From the NCBI GenBank assembly GCA_903825395.1, contig CAIKAF010000033.1:1-64000 (forward strand): a stretch of 64,000 nucleotides of DNA, given 5' to 3'. The notes under the pieces are model-generated. The model made no database searches. It was given only the letters and a program-made list of their open reading frames with translations, and was not told the DNA's origin. The translations under genes and the position numbers were made by a program. Source of the stretch: an uncultured Flavobacteriales bacterium (GTDB lineage Bacteria > Bacteroidota > Bacteroidia > CAIKAF01). Below are positions 52,850 to 62,308 of this stretch, piece by piece; positions within the stretch are counted from its first letter, which is position 1; each line of letters begins with the position of its first letter.

Positions 52850-55210
52850 ATGTTGATTTCACGAACTCTTCGACGGCTGGTCACTGCAACTCTAACCTTT
52901 GCGTTCATCGGAGGTACAACACCTTCGTTAACATCTCAAAATTCCAACAACCGTCAGGTACTGTTGCAGGGATTTTGGTGGGATTACTGGAACAGCAATT
53001 ATCCCAATGGCTGGGCCAATTACTTGGCTAGGCTTGCCCCACGTTTAAAGCAAATGGGCATTGATGCAGTCTGGATTCCGCCCACAATTAAAAATACAAG
53101 CTCTTCCAGTGTTGGCTATGCACCCTTCGACAATTATGATTTGGGAGATAAATTTCAAAAGGGTGGGGTTAAAACCAGAATGGGCGATAAGGATGAGGTT
53201 CTACGCATGGTAGCGGTGTTAAAAGCAAATGGCATAGAGGTCATTCAAGATTTAGTCCTGAACCACCTTACTGGAGCAGGCACCTCTAATGGCGCCGGAG
53301 GAGTTGATCCAGCTGCAATGGACGACGGCAGCACGGCTAAATATAAGAATTTCAGATATGCTAGCTTCGCCTCTCCCCTACTCAGCAACAGCTCCGCATC
53401 CTACCTAAATCTATCTGGCCGTTTCCCAAAAAATTGGCAAAATTTTTATCCAAATCCCGGTAATGCCTGTTGCACAAATGAAATCAATTCGCCCTATTGG
53501 GGCCCTGATATTTCATATGAAGACAATGCCTATGGGCAAAGTTCAAATGCCACATTTAATCCTGTTCAAGGACCATCCTATATGCGTGAACAAACGCGCA
53601 ACTGGCTGATTTGGTACAAGAAACAAATGGGCTGGGACGGGGTTCGATTGGATGCCATTAAACATTTTTCGCCCATTGTAGTGGAAGACTTTCTATGGAA
53701 TCTGCAATTTAATGCACTTTGGGCCAGCGGCGGAAATGATATGTTTGCGGTTGGAGAATGGGTTGGCGGCGCACAAGAATTGGATAATTGGGCCAGTGCT
53801 GTACAAAATAGGGCCGGAACCTTTGACTTCGCCCTTAGAAATGCATTGACGGGAATTGTTTACGGAAATGGGAACTTCAATTTGGGAACTTTGCCTAATT
53901 ATCAGCAATCCAACCGGCAGCGAACCGTTCCCTTCGTCAATAACCACGATACATTTCGACCCATTCTTGACAACCAAGGAAACTACAACGGATTCAATCT
54001 TGGGAGTCAGCTTGGGCAACAAATTGAACCATCAGATCCTCGTTTTTCTTTGGCCTATGCGGCCATACTTGCTGTAGATGGCGCTCCGGAAATCTTTTTT
54101 GAAGATCTCTTCAATATCGGGTATTCTGGCAATCGATTTACCCATCAACCCGATGATTCTAATACACTTCCTGTATTTAGCGATATAGAAAACCTGATTT
54201 GGTGCCACCAAAATTTAAGGTTTAAGGAAGGGGCATATTTGGTCCGTTGGCAAGCCGAAGATGCCCTAATCATTGAACGAGATCTCAAAGCCATTATCGG
54301 CCTTAACGACAATTGGGATACTTGGCAACACCTTAGCAGTGTTCAAACTTCATTCCCTGACGGTACAGTCTTACGAGATTACTCGGGAGCAAATACAAAC
54401 ACCACTATCGTCTATGGAGGTGGGAAAGCAAATTTATCAATTCCTCCTTGCAATGGTACAGCAGCGCAAGGGCGTAGAGGTTATGCCGTATGGGCTCCTG
54501 ATGGAATTTCTACCAACTACCAGAATCCTCCCATTCGAACTGTTCAAGAATGGGAAATGGCAAACGATTTGGGCGACAGCCATTCCCAATCGTTACGCCA
54601 AGGTGGGGCCTTACCTTCTAACAGTTTAGAATGCAGAGTAGTGGGTAAAATTTTCAGCCGTGCTAACGACACCATTAAAATTGAGGTGTATCCAGAACTG
54701 CAAACTGCTGGTCTCGAAGTAATTTTACTAGACTCGATGTGCAACAGCATAGATTCAAGTTCTGGAACAGGCCCCTTATTTTTCAATCTTCCAAGTACCT
54801 ATGATGGTTGGTATACCATTCGCTTGCGGAACCAAACAGCTCAACAATCCGGTCAAAAAGCCTGGGTAAAGGTCAACTATTTAGCTCCAGAGTCAATAAA
54901 TACAAAAGCACTAAAATCGAAATGTGCATGTACATCACCGCCAATAAATGGCTTAAACTTGGAAGAAGCAGAAATCAGCGTATATCCGAATCCGACCTCA
55001 AGTTTTGCCTTCCTGGACTTTCAAAAATCCACCCAAAATCCTGTCGAATATGAAATTATTGGAATTTCAGGAAAACGGATGGGCTCCGGAATAATAGCCC
55101 AAGGAACAACAAATTTCGTTTTAAATATTAGCCACTTAGCCTCAGGAATGTACTTTTTGCAGCTCAAAGAAACTTCTTCTAAAACTGTCTTGAAGTTTAT
55201 TAAAGAGTGA
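52850..55210 (+). CDS. secreted GH13 alpha-amylase with T9SS sorting domain
   Basis: A 786-residue protein with a signal peptide (residues ~1-30). The GH13 catalytic part has IEVIQDLVLNHLTGAG, MGWDGVRLDAIKHFSP with the nucleophile Asp, MFAVGEWVGGAQELDN with the acid Glu, and VPFVNNHDTFRPILDN. A beta-rich middle domain follows. The last ~75 residues are a T9SS type A sorting domain (ISVYPNPTSSFAFLDF, HLASGMYFLQLKETSSKTVL). It should be exported to the cell surface or medium to cut starch, feeding the rest of the operon. It starts two bases after the phosphorylase. Confidence 0.93.
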   Translation: MLISRTLRRLVTATLTFAFIGGTTPSLTSQNSNNRQVLLQGFWWDYWNSNYPNGWANYLARLAPRLKQMGIDAVWIPPTIKNTSSSSVGYAPFDNYDLGDKFQKGGVKTRMGDKDEVLRMVAVLKANGIEVIQDLVLNHLTGAGTSNGAGGVDPAAMDDGSTAKYKNFRYASFASPLLSNSSASYLNLSGRFPKNWQNFYPNPGNACCTNEINSPYWGPDISYEDNAYGQSSNATFNPVQGPSYMREQTRNWLIWYKKQMGWDGVRLDAIKHFSPIVVEDFLWNLQFNALWASGGNDMFAVGEWVGGAQELDNWASAVQNRAGTFDFALRNALTGIVYGNGNFNLGTLPNYQQSNRQRTVPFVNNHDTFRPILDNQGNYNGFNLGSQLGQQIEPSDPRFSLAYAAILAVDGAPEIFFEDLFNIGYSGNRFTHQPDDSNTLPVFSDIENLIWCHQNLRFKEGAYLVRWQAEDALIIERDLKAIIGLNDNWDTWQHLSSVQTSFPDGTVLRDYSGANTNTTIVYGGGKANLSIPPCNGTAAQGRRGYAVWAPDGISTNYQNPPIRTVQEWEMANDLGDSHSQSLRQGGALPSNSLECRVVGKIFSRANDTIKIEVYPELQTAGLEVILLDSMCNSIDSSSGTGPLFFNLPSTYDGWYTIRLRNQTAQQSGQKAWVKVNYLAPESINTKALKSKCACTSPPINGLNLEEAEISVYPNPTSSFAFLDFQKSTQNPVEYEIIGISGKRMGSGIIAQGTTNFVLNISHLASGMYFLQLKETSSKTVLKFIKE

Positions 55211-55510
55211 TTTATAAAGGAGTTTAAGGTAGGAATTCATGCTTTTGTAGGAAGTCTTCGGTTGAAATAATTGCGGTACAGCTGCCGTTCGCTGGTTCCA
55301 AAATTCGTCTGCATTGCATGACCACAAAAACAACCGGACACACAGACTCACAACCAAACTCTAACCAAGATTTTGAAACAACTATGGAGGGTTAACGATT
55401 GGAATTCTATATTAAGAAAGCAACGGCATTTCATTCCTTTTCCTTGCTGTATCCCTAATGGATAAAGGAAAGAAGATTAAGGCTTAATTAATTTGGTGGA
55501 CTTGGCTTTT
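55211..55510. other. intergenic, no gene recognised
   Basis: Three hundred bases between the amylase stop and the 480-bp repeat. Short frames only, with stops in all six, and no clear terminator directly after the amylase. It might hold the decayed left part of an older insertion, but nothing supports that. Confidence 0.4.
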
Positions 55511-55533
55511 AAGGGATTGTAATCCCCTTTTTG
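55511..55533 (+). terminator. terminator-like hairpin at repeat edge
   Basis: GGGATT / AATCCC with a two-base loop followed by CTTTTTGGGG. It corresponds to the hairpin at 8417-8437 and may serve as the amylase operon terminator. Confidence 0.4.
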
Positions 55534-55947
55534 GGGTTCCATCGGATTCCAACAGCTATATCCTGAAGGCTACGCTAAGGCTTTACCCAAAAAAGGTTGC
55601 CTAGCGCCCTTCGGGTCGCCAACGTTTTTCCCCGCCATAAAGGACCTTGAAATTTCATTTGACCTCCCCTGCCTCTCTGCCTCCTCTCCTCAAATCCCTT
55701 TCCAATTTCCCCTCCTAAAAAAGGATGAATTTGCCAGTTCATCCAGTCTCATTCCCATGCTCCCGCTTCCTGCACCAGCAAAGTGGACTTTGCACAATTC
55801 AGAAAGCTTTTCTGAGACTCCCCAAGGCGAATTTGATTCCGCTTTTCAGCTTCACCAAATTCCCGTAGTTCACTCCAAAAAGTGCCCTAACTATTCTTCG
55901 CCACCCCAAATACGTGACGAAGTTTTTAACGTTTCATCGATGAACTT

Positions 55948-55978
55948 CAAATTTACGCGAGGATTTTCAAAGTTTCAA
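55948..55978 (-). promoter_or_regulatory. consensus promoter inside repeat copy B
   Basis: TTG (55976-55978), 20 bases, TAAATTTG (55948-55955) on the minus strand. Same layout as copy A with one change inside the variable nn positions. Confidence 0.5.
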
Positions 55979-56113
55979 GGGGAAAGGCCATTTTTTTATT
56001 GAAGGAACAAACAAACTAAGAATTTTATCTCTCAGAATAGTTTTCTATATGAGGCTATTAAGGACATCTATAAGTATGGAAAACTGCATATCCAATTCCT
56101 ATCAAGTTTTAAC

Positions 56114-56271
56114 GAGGCAAGGCGGACCGGATAGAACCAGTTAGCCCGTAAAGGTATGGGGCTAGTATTGCGCCAGCTGCGCAGGCGACCTTGGGAGCCA
56201 GCGTAAAGCGGCTGCAATACAGCCCTATACCTGCGGACTAACGGTGATAGCCGGATTATCCGCCCAAAAAA
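56114..56271 (-). repeat. hairpin element copy 5
   Basis: Minus-strand copy starting TTTTTTTGGGCGG. The apical TGGCTCCCAAGGTCGCC is at 56184-56200. Long arms AGGTATAGGGCTGTATTGC pair with GCAATACTAGCCCCATACCT; outer arms are GTTAGTCCG / CGGGCTAAC and CCGGCTATCACC / GGTTCTATCCGG. It lies just after the stop of the small secreted protein gene (56273), in sense orientation. Confidence 0.82.
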
Positions 56272-56272
56272 A

Positions 56273-56644
56273 TCACGGAATTACGCTGAATTCAATGACC
56301 GAAATAAGTCCTATCCCAGTTCCTGCAGCCAAGGTACTTCCTGCGGGGAGCCAAAATGGAAAGCTGGTGTTGACCATGGAGCTGGACCAAGCCTCGGCGT
56401 TGTTGCCGCTAACGTTACCAAAAGCGGAGTGCCCTACGGGATAAGCATTACCATTTACCACCATATTAAAGGCCGTGGGAAAAGTAGAAGTTACTTTTGT
56501 TGTAGTGGGCAAAAACGATTCAATTTTCCATACTTTATTGGCAGGAACAGTTTGTACCGCGTTGCTAATCAATACTGTTTGGGAATAGCTTAAAGTTTGA
56601 CCATGAAGATTGAGAAAACCAACAATGGAGAAGGTCAAAAGCAT
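56273..56644 (-). CDS. small secreted protein of unknown function
   Basis: A 123-residue protein. The frame runs up to an ATG pair overlapping the rplQ stop, but a strong terminator lies inside that extension, so I choose the ATG at 56644, which begins a signal peptide (MLLTFSIVGFLNLHGQ). The mature part (SYSQTVLISNAVQTVPANKV, GNAYPVGHSAFGNVSGNNAE, LPAGSTLAAGTGIGLISVIE) is small-residue rich and looks beta-structured. No family is recognised. It is the last reading frame before hairpin element copy 5. Confidence 0.55.
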   Translation of the reverse strand: MLLTFSIVGFLNLHGQTLSYSQTVLISNAVQTVPANKVWKIESFLPTTTKVTSTFPTAFNMVVNGNAYPVGHSAFGNVSGNNAEAWSSSMVNTSFPFWLPAGSTLAAGTGIGLISVIEFSVIP

Positions 56645-56653
56645 AGCATTGAA

Positions 56654-56680
56654 CAAAAAAAAAGGTGCTAAAGCACCTTT
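56654..56680 (-). terminator. terminator of the ribosomal protein operon
   Basis: AAAGGTGC / GCACCTTT with loop TTTA, followed on the minus strand by a T10 run. It lies 20 bases after the rplQ stop and should end the spc/alpha operon transcript. Confidence 0.9.
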
Positions 56681-56700
56681 AAAATTTTTGATGAATCGCA

Positions 56701-57327
56701 TCATTTCGTTTCTTCTTCTGCACTTGAATCAGAATCGGTAGAATCGGAATCATTAGAAGTTTCAGTTGATTCAGAAGTAGGGGCTTCAGCCACTGGAGTT
56801 TCTACTACGTCGGCAACAGGAGTTTCAATTTCTTCTGCTACCGGAGTTTCAACAACTTCAGATTTAGCCTCCGCTTTTGCGGGAGCTGGAGTTCCTTCCG
56901 CCTTTTTAGCACCCCGCCGAGTACGACGCTTGCTTCCTGCGGAGGTTTTACCAGTAGACAGCAAGTTCTCGTTGTAGTCTACCAATTCGATCAAAGCCAT
57001 TTCAGCATTATCTCCTAAACGATTTCCGATTTTAATAATCCGAGTGTAGCCACCTGGACGATCGGCGATTTTAACTGCTACGTCACGGAACAATTCCGTA
57101 ACGACATTCTTATCGCGCAAAATGGAAAAGGCCTGGCGACGCTCGTGAGTGCTATCGGTTTTAGCCTTGGTCAAAATGGGCTCAACGAACTTTCTCAATT
57201 CCTTGGCTTTAGCTACCGTTGTTTTGATTCGCTTGTGTAGAATCAAACTGTTGGCCATGTTCATCAACATGGCGCTGCGGTGAGCGGACTTACGTCCTAA
57301 ATGGTTGTCTTTCTTACCGTGTCTCAT
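56701..57327 (-). CDS. rplQ: 50S ribosomal protein L17 with acidic tail
   Basis: A 208-residue protein. Residues 1-~125 are the normal L17 fold ([60 protein letters not shown]). A basic linker ([13 protein letters not shown]) and an unusual ~65-residue acidic tail with repeated ETPVA units and a Ser/Asp/Glu-rich end follow. L17 lines the tunnel exit region of the large subunit. It follows rpoA in the standard order. Confidence 0.95.
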   Translation of the reverse strand: MRHGKKDNHLGRKSAHRSAMLMNMANSLILHKRIKTTVAKAKELRKFVEPILTKAKTDSTHERRQAFSILRDKNVVTELFRDVAVKIADRPGGYTRIIKIGNRLGDNAEMALIELVDYNENLLSTGKTSAGSKRRTRRGAKKAEGTPAPAKAEAKSEVVETPVAEEIETPVADVVETPVAEAPTSESTETSNDSDSTDSDSSAEEETK

Positions 57328-57362
57328 AGGGGCACAAAAATGGACAAATGTCCGTTACTAAA

Positions 57363-58355
57363 TCAATCCTTATCCAGTTTATATTTGGCTACATTCATTC
57401 CGAACTGTAAGCCCTTATCTTTAACTAAATCTTCCAATTCCACTAAAGACTTGCGGCCAAAGTTACGGAATTTCAACAGATCTGTTTTATTAAAAGAAAC
57501 AAGTTCTCCGATGGTTTCAACATCGGCTGCTTTCAAGCAATTTAATGCACGAACTGAAAGATCCAAGTCGGTCAATTTGGTTTTAAGCAATTGACGCATA
57601 TGCATTGATTCCTCATCAAACTCTTCCGTGCTCACTTTTTCTTCCAAATCAAGCGTGATTTTATCATCGCTAAAAAGGGCAAAGTGCTGAATCAAAATCT
57701 TCGCAGCTTCTTTAAGAGCCTCTTTCGGTTCAATGGATCCATCTGTCTCCACCTCAATAAGAAGCTTTTCAAAGTCTGTTTTTTGTTCTACACGGTAATT
57801 TTCAATGTTGTATTTCACATTGACAATTGGAGTAAAAATAGAATCGATGCAAACTACATCAATGCCGTTATGCAATTCTTTGTTTTCATCGGCAGGGCGA
57901 TAGCCACGGCCACCATCAATGGTGATTTCCATATTCACCTTTACCTTAGGATCAAGGTTGCAAATTACCAAATCGGGATTAAGCACCTGAAAAGCAGAAG
58001 TGAATTTTCCAATATTACCGGCAGTGAAGGCTCCGCCTCCACTTAAACTAACAACCACCTTTTCAGAGGTGACAGAATCGATTTGACGAGAAAGGCGAAC
58101 CTTTTTCAAATTCAAAATCATTTCGGTAACGTCTTCGACAACGCCTGGAATGGTAGAGAATTCGTGATTAACCCCATCAATTTTGATGCTGGTGATGGCA
58201 AAACCTTCTAAGGAAGAAAGTAAGATCCGGCGTAAAGAATTGCCGATAGTGATGCCATAACCAGGCTCCAGAGGGCGGAATTCGAACTTACCTTTGCGGT
58301 TGTCCGACTCTATCATAATGACCTTATCAGGTCTTTGAAAATCAAGAATAGCCAT
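57363..58355 (-). CDS. rpoA: RNA polymerase subunit alpha
   Basis: A 330-residue subunit. The N-terminal assembly domain contains [20 protein letters not shown] and [19 protein letters not shown]. The C-terminal domain, which contacts promoter DNA and activators, contains [20 protein letters not shown] and [19 protein letters not shown]. Normal length and standard place after rpsD. Confidence 0.98.
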   Translation of the reverse strand: MAILDFQRPDKVIMIESDNRKGKFEFRPLEPGYGITIGNSLRRILLSSLEGFAITSIKIDGVNHEFSTIPGVVEDVTEMILNLKKVRLSRQIDSVTSEKVVVSLSGGGAFTAGNIGKFTSAFQVLNPDLVICNLDPKVKVNMEITIDGGRGYRPADENKELHNGIDVVCIDSIFTPIVNVKYNIENYRVEQKTDFEKLLIEVETDGSIEPKEALKEAAKILIQHFALFSDDKITLDLEEKVSTEEFDEESMHMRQLLKTKLTDLDLSVRALNCLKAADVETIGELVSFNKTDLLKFRNFGRKSLVELEDLVKDKGLQFGMNVAKYKLDKD

Positions 58356-58379
58356 AGTTAACTGGTCCTTAAGAATTAA

Positions 58380-58985
58380 TTATTTGGAGTACAATTCCAC
58401 GATGAGCTGTTCCTTGATGTTTTCAGGAATTTGTTCACGGTGGGGAGAGGAAATGAAAACACCTACCATAGATTGGACGTCAAAGCTAACCCAATCTAAG
58501 CGGTTAGAAGTAGAGCCTAGGGCGTTGGAAATTACACTCAAGCTTTTAGAGCGTTCGCGAACACCAACTTTATCGCCAGGACGAAGAATCATTGAAGGGA
58601 TATTAGCAATTTCACCATTTACAGTAATGTGTTTGTGGCTAACCAATTGACGAGCTCCATCGCGCGTATTTGCAAGACCCATGCGATAAACAACATTATC
58701 TAAACGGCTTTCGCAGAGCATTAACAGATTTTCCCCTGTAATGCCTTTCAAGCTGCTAGCACGCTCGAACATTTTTCGGAACTGACGTTCAAGAATACCA
58801 TAGGTATACTTTGCCTTTTGTTTCTCCTGCAGTTGAACTGCATACTCGGATTGCTTTTTTCTCCGCTTGGAAGGGCCGTGCATTCCTGGAGGGTAATTTT
58901 TACGTTGCAGCGATTTTGATTCGCCGAAAATAGGATCGCGAAAACGACGCGCAATTTTTGCTTTGGGGCCTCTATATCTTGCCAT
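58380..58985 (-). CDS. rpsD: 30S ribosomal protein S4
   Basis: A 201-residue primary 16S rRNA-binding protein. It begins [20 protein letters not shown] and has the S4 RNA-binding domain [20 protein letters not shown] with [10 protein letters not shown]. The N-terminal zinc Cys of some S4 proteins is absent, the usual C-minus form. It sits between rpsK and rpoA. Confidence 0.98.
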   Translation of the reverse strand: MARYRGPKAKIARRFRDPIFGESKSLQRKNYPPGMHGPSKRRKKQSEYAVQLQEKQKAKYTYGILERQFRKMFERASSLKGITGENLLMLCESRLDNVVYRMGLANTRDGARQLVSHKHITVNGEIANIPSMILRPGDKVGVRERSKSLSVISNALGSTSNRLDWVSFDVQSMVGVFISSPHREQIPENIKEQLIVELYSK

Positions 58986-59014
58986 GATGCTTGAAATCTA
59001 TTCGTTGAAAAAAA

Positions 59015-59398
59015 TTATACGCGACGACGTTTTGGAGGACGACAGCCGTTGTGAGGAAGAGGAGTTATATCAACAATTTCAGTGACCTCGATACCTGCAT
59101 TGTGTACAGTACGAATGGCAGATTCTCTGCCGCCACCAGGACCCTTAACATACACCTTTACACGACGCAAACCTAAATCATGAGCTTCTTTAGAGCAATC
59201 TGCGGCGGCAAGCTGGGCTGCATAGGGGGTATTCTTTTTAGAACCCCGGAATCCCATTTTACCAGCACTGCTCCAAGAAATAACTTGACCTTGGTTGTTG
59301 GTTAAAGAAATAATAATGTTGTTGAAGGTAGCATTGATATGGCACTGCCCTACAGATTCTACCTTAACCTTCTTTTTATGCGTTTTTTGTTTCGCCAT
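59015..59398 (-). CDS. rpsK: 30S ribosomal protein S11
   Basis: A 127-residue platform protein. Marks: [60 protein letters not shown], and the C-terminal [18 protein letters not shown]. It follows rpsM by 18 bases. Confidence 0.98.
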   Translation of the reverse strand: MAKQKTHKKKVKVESVGQCHINATFNNIIISLTNNQGQVISWSSAGKMGFRGSKKNTPYAAQLAAADCSKEAHDLGLRRVKVYVKGPGGGRESAIRTVHNAGIEVTEIVDITPLPHNGCRPPKRRRV

Positions 59399-59416
59399 GA
59401 CTCTTTTCGTTAACGA

Positions 59417-59794
59417 TTATTTGGTAACCTTCTTCTTGTTAGGAACCGTCTTCTTCTTACCCTTGCGTGTACGGCAATTGTTTTTGGTTTTTTGTCCACG
59501 TACTGGTAAACCATTCCGGTGCCGGATGCCTCGGTAACAACCGATATCCATTAAGCGCTTAATGTTTAATTGCACTTCAGACCGAAGAGCACCTTCAACT
59601 TTAAAATCGGCGTTAATGATGTTTCGAATTGCACCCAATTCGTCATCGGACCAATCTTGAACTTTCTTGTCCAAATTAATACCTGCAGAGGTTAGAATGC
59701 GCTGAGCAGACTTGCGACCAATACCATAAATGTAGGTCAAGCCAATTTCGCCGCGCTTGTTCCTTGGAAGATCTATACCAGAAATCCTTGCCAT
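59417..59794 (-). CDS. rpsM: 30S ribosomal protein S13
   Basis: A 125-residue head protein that contacts P-site tRNA and forms intersubunit bridges. Marks: [33 protein letters not shown], and [20 protein letters not shown] with a basic tail. Standard order after rpmJ. Confidence 0.98.
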   Translation of the reverse strand: MARISGIDLPRNKRGEIGLTYIYGIGRKSAQRILTSAGINLDKKVQDWSDDELGAIRNIINADFKVEGALRSEVQLNIKRLMDIGCYRGIRHRNGLPVRGQKTKNNCRTRKGKKKTVPNKKKVTK

Positions 59795-59818
59795 AGAATG
59801 TGAATTTACCGGAGGGGA

Positions 59819-59935
59819 TTAACCCTGCCGTTGTTTGAATTTTGGGTTTTTCTTGTTAATAACGTACAACCGACCCTTGCGGCGTACGATTTTGCAGTCA
59901 GCGCTGCGTTTTTTAATGGATGCTTTTACTTTCAT
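59819..59935 (-). CDS. rpmJ: 50S ribosomal protein L36
   Basis: A 38-residue protein read directly from the sequence: starts [20 protein letters not shown] and ends with [12 protein letters not shown]. Only one of the four zinc-ligand positions keeps Cys (DCK), so it is the zinc-free C-minus form. It lies between infA and rpsM, the normal place. Confidence 0.95.
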   Translation of the reverse strand: MKVKASIKKRSADCKIVRRKGRLYVINKKNPKFKQRQG

Positions 59936-59943
59936 CTCAACAG

Positions 59944-60162
59944 TTATTTATATCTATACACTATACGTCCTTTCGACAAATCGTAAGGAGACATTTGCAC
60001 CCTTACTTTATCACCGGGAAGAATTCGAATGTAATTCATCCGCATTTTACCAGAGATATGCGAAATAATCACATGTCCATTCTCCAGTTCAACACGAAAC
60101 ATTGCATTCGACAATGCCTCGATGATAACTCCGTCTTGTTCTATAGACGATTGTTTTGCCAT
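59944..60162 (-). CDS. infA: translation initiation factor IF-1
   Basis: A 72-residue OB-fold protein that binds the ribosomal A site during initiation. Marks: [40 protein letters not shown], and [20 protein letters not shown]. It starts two bases after map and precedes rpmJ. Confidence 0.97.
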   Translation of the reverse strand: MAKQSSIEQDGVIIEALSNAMFRVELENGHVIISHISGKMRMNYIRILPGDKVRVQMSPYDLSKGRIVYRYK

Positions 60163-60164
60163 AT

Positions 60165-60965
60165 TTAATCAACGAACATTAAGTTCGAATTTTTACGTAT
60201 ATTTTTTTCAATTTCAACATAACTGCTAAGTAAATCATACTGATTTACGCCCACAGCTACGTTGTGTTCAAAATGCGCTGACGGCTTCCGATCTCGGGTT
60301 ACAATGGTCCAACCATCTTCCAACACATTAACCTCCTTTTTACCAAGATTAATCATGGGTTCAATGGCCAAAACCATTCCCTTTCTAAGAACAGGACCAG
60401 AAAACTTCTTTCCGTAGTTAGGCACTTCTGGAGATTCATGAAGATTCTCACCTACCCCATGCCCAACAAGCTCTCTGACTACTCCAAAACCAAACGATTC
60501 TGTATAGCTTTGAATCGCCTCAGAAATGGCTCCTACCCGATTTCCTTGAATGGCCTTTTCTACACCTAAGAAGGCTGCCTTCTTAGTTACTCTCAGCAGA
60601 TTCATAATGGAATCATCCACTTCACCTACTGCAAAAGTGTAGGCAAAATCGCCATGAAAACCATTCAGGTACACACCCACATCTACGGAAACAATATCTC
60701 CGTCGCGAATTGGGTCTTTGGAAGGAAATCCGTGCACCACATGTTCGTTTACTGAAAAACAAATAGAATAAGGAAATCCATTGTAATTCTTAAACGAAGG
60801 AACCGCACCATGATCTCGGATAAAACCATCTGCTAATCGATCTACTTCAACTCCTGAAATACCAGGACGCATAAAAGTAGCGACAGCGGCCAGCGTCTTT
60901 TCAACAAGCAAAGAACTCAGTCTGCACAATTCAATCTGTTCATTTGATTTTATGGGAATACCCAT
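60165..60965 (-). CDS. map: methionine aminopeptidase, type I
   Basis: A 266-residue metalloenzyme removing the start Met. Metal ligands are visible in [20 protein letters not shown] (two Asp), [20 protein letters not shown] (His), [13 protein letters not shown] (Glu) and the final HFEHNVAVG region (Glu). Length is normal. It lies between secY and infA, as is usual in this operon. Confidence 0.97.
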   Translation of the reverse strand: MGIPIKSNEQIELCRLSSLLVEKTLAAVATFMRPGISGVEVDRLADGFIRDHGAVPSFKNYNGFPYSICFSVNEHVVHGFPSKDPIRDGDIVSVDVGVYLNGFHGDFAYTFAVGEVDDSIMNLLRVTKKAAFLGVEKAIQGNRVGAISEAIQSYTESFGFGVVRELVGHGVGENLHESPEVPNYGKKFSGPVLRKGMVLAIEPMINLGKKEVNVLEDGWTIVTRDRKPSAHFEHNVAVGVNQYDLLSSYVEIEKNIRKNSNLMFVD

Positions 60966-60969
60966 AGAA

Positions 60970-62298
60970 TCAAACGGTAGGATTGTATCCTGCAGTCATT
61001 CGCCCACGAATGCGACCACCTTTCATCAAACCGTCAAGTTGACGATTTTTAAGATAGACATCAATTTGAGCTAATGTATCTAAAACAACACCAACCAAAA
61101 TAAGTAGGGAGGTGCCGCCATAAAATTGTGCAAAGGAAGGATTCACATTGGCTTTAGTAGCAAAAGCTGGAAGAATAGCTACCACTGCCAAGAAAATAGA
61201 TCCAGGTAAGGTTATGTGAGAAATAACATAATCGATGTATTCTGCTGTTTTTTTACCGGGTTTAACACCAGGAATAAAACTTCCCTCACGCTTTAAGGCA
61301 TCAGCCATTTGCTGAGGATTAATGATGATTGCCGTGTAGAAATAGGTAAATAACACAATCATTAGACCGAATACCAGATTGTACCAAAAGCCAGTGTAGT
61401 CAGAAAATGCCATAACAAAAGCATTGCCTTCAGATGCAAAACCGGCTAGCACAATTGGAACAAACATTATGGCCTGAGCAAAAATAATTGGCATTACACC
61501 ACTGGAATTCACTTTAATTGGAAGATATGAGCGTGCACCGCCGTACATACGATTACCAGCTACACGCTTGGCCGCGTGAACTGGAATTTTACGTACACCC
61601 TGAACCAATAGAATGGAAAGGATAACAACTGCCAACAAAATGACCATTTCCAAAAGGAAAAGAACCAAACCTCCTCCATCTGGAGCTGCTTTGGAAAGGA
61701 ATTCATCACGAAGTCCGCGAGGAAGAGTGGCAATAATACCAATCATGATAATTAATGAAGTACCATTACCAATTCCACGGTCGGTGATTCGTTCTCCCAA
61801 CCACATTACAAAAATGGTTCCTGCTACTAGGATGGTCACAGCCAAAATCCACCATGACGTGGTATTCAAATGAGCATTGGCAGGAACATAGGTAGACAAA
61901 TAACTAGGTGCCTGAGCCAGCGTAATTAAAACCGTAAGAGCTCGGGTGATTTGATTCATTTGATTTCTTCCGCTTTCATCCTTCTGCAACTTTTGGAAAT
62001 ATGGAACGGCGACACCGAGCAACTGCACAATAATGCTTGCAGAAATGTATGGCATAATGCCCAAAGCAAATATTGAAGCTTTAGCGAAAGCACCTCCGGT
62101 AAGGACATTGATTAGATCAAGAATATTGGCACCTTGTTGATCGTTAACAGCACGTGCTAAGGCATCTGTATCGATACCTGGAAGTACAATAAACGAACCC
62201 AAACGATACACAGCTACCAATAAAATGGTGGTGAGGATTCGCTCCTTTAACTCCTGGATTTTCCAGATATCCTTTAATTTCTGAATCAAGCCTTTCAT
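60970..62298 (-). CDS. secY: preprotein translocase subunit SecY
   Basis: A 442-residue channel protein with ten transmembrane helices. Marks: LGIMPYISASIIVQLLGVAV (helix 2 with the gate), ERITDRGIGNGTSLIIMIGI, NSSGVMPIIFAQAIMFVPIV, and INPQQMADALKREGSFIPGV with PGKKTAEYID. It forms SecYEG with SecE (20194-20385). Gene order rplO-secY-map is standard. Confidence 0.98.
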   Translation of the reverse strand: MKGLIQKLKDIWKIQELKERILTTILLVAVYRLGSFIVLPGIDTDALARAVNDQQGANILDLINVLTGGAFAKASIFALGIMPYISASIIVQLLGVAVPYFQKLQKDESGRNQMNQITRALTVLITLAQAPSYLSTYVPANAHLNTTSWWILAVTILVAGTIFVMWLGERITDRGIGNGTSLIIMIGIIATLPRGLRDEFLSKAAPDGGGLVLFLLEMVILLAVVILSILLVQGVRKIPVHAAKRVAGNRMYGGARSYLPIKVNSSGVMPIIFAQAIMFVPIVLAGFASEGNAFVMAFSDYTGFWYNLVFGLMIVLFTYFYTAIIINPQQMADALKREGSFIPGVKPGKKTAEYIDYVISHITLPGSIFLAVVAILPAFATKANVNPSFAQFYGGTSLLILVGVVLDTLAQIDVYLKNRQLDGLMKGGRIRGRMTAGYNPTV

Positions 62299-62308
62299 GA
62301 GTAGTAAA

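Larger units (their letters stand above)
55511..55985 (-). repeat. 480-bp duplicated structured element, copy B
   Basis: Second copy of the element at 8417-8905, same orientation. It keeps the minus-strand promoter, the GATGAATTTGCCAGTTCATC hairpin, GCAAAG/CTTTGC (loop changed), and CTTCGTCAC / GTGGCGAAG where copy A has TTCGCCAC / GTGGCGA. The left stem GCGCTA / TAGCG differs from GCGCA / TGCGC in copy A but still pairs. One base is inserted near the GTATTTGGGG loop, breaking any long shared frame on the minus strand. Confidence 0.7.
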
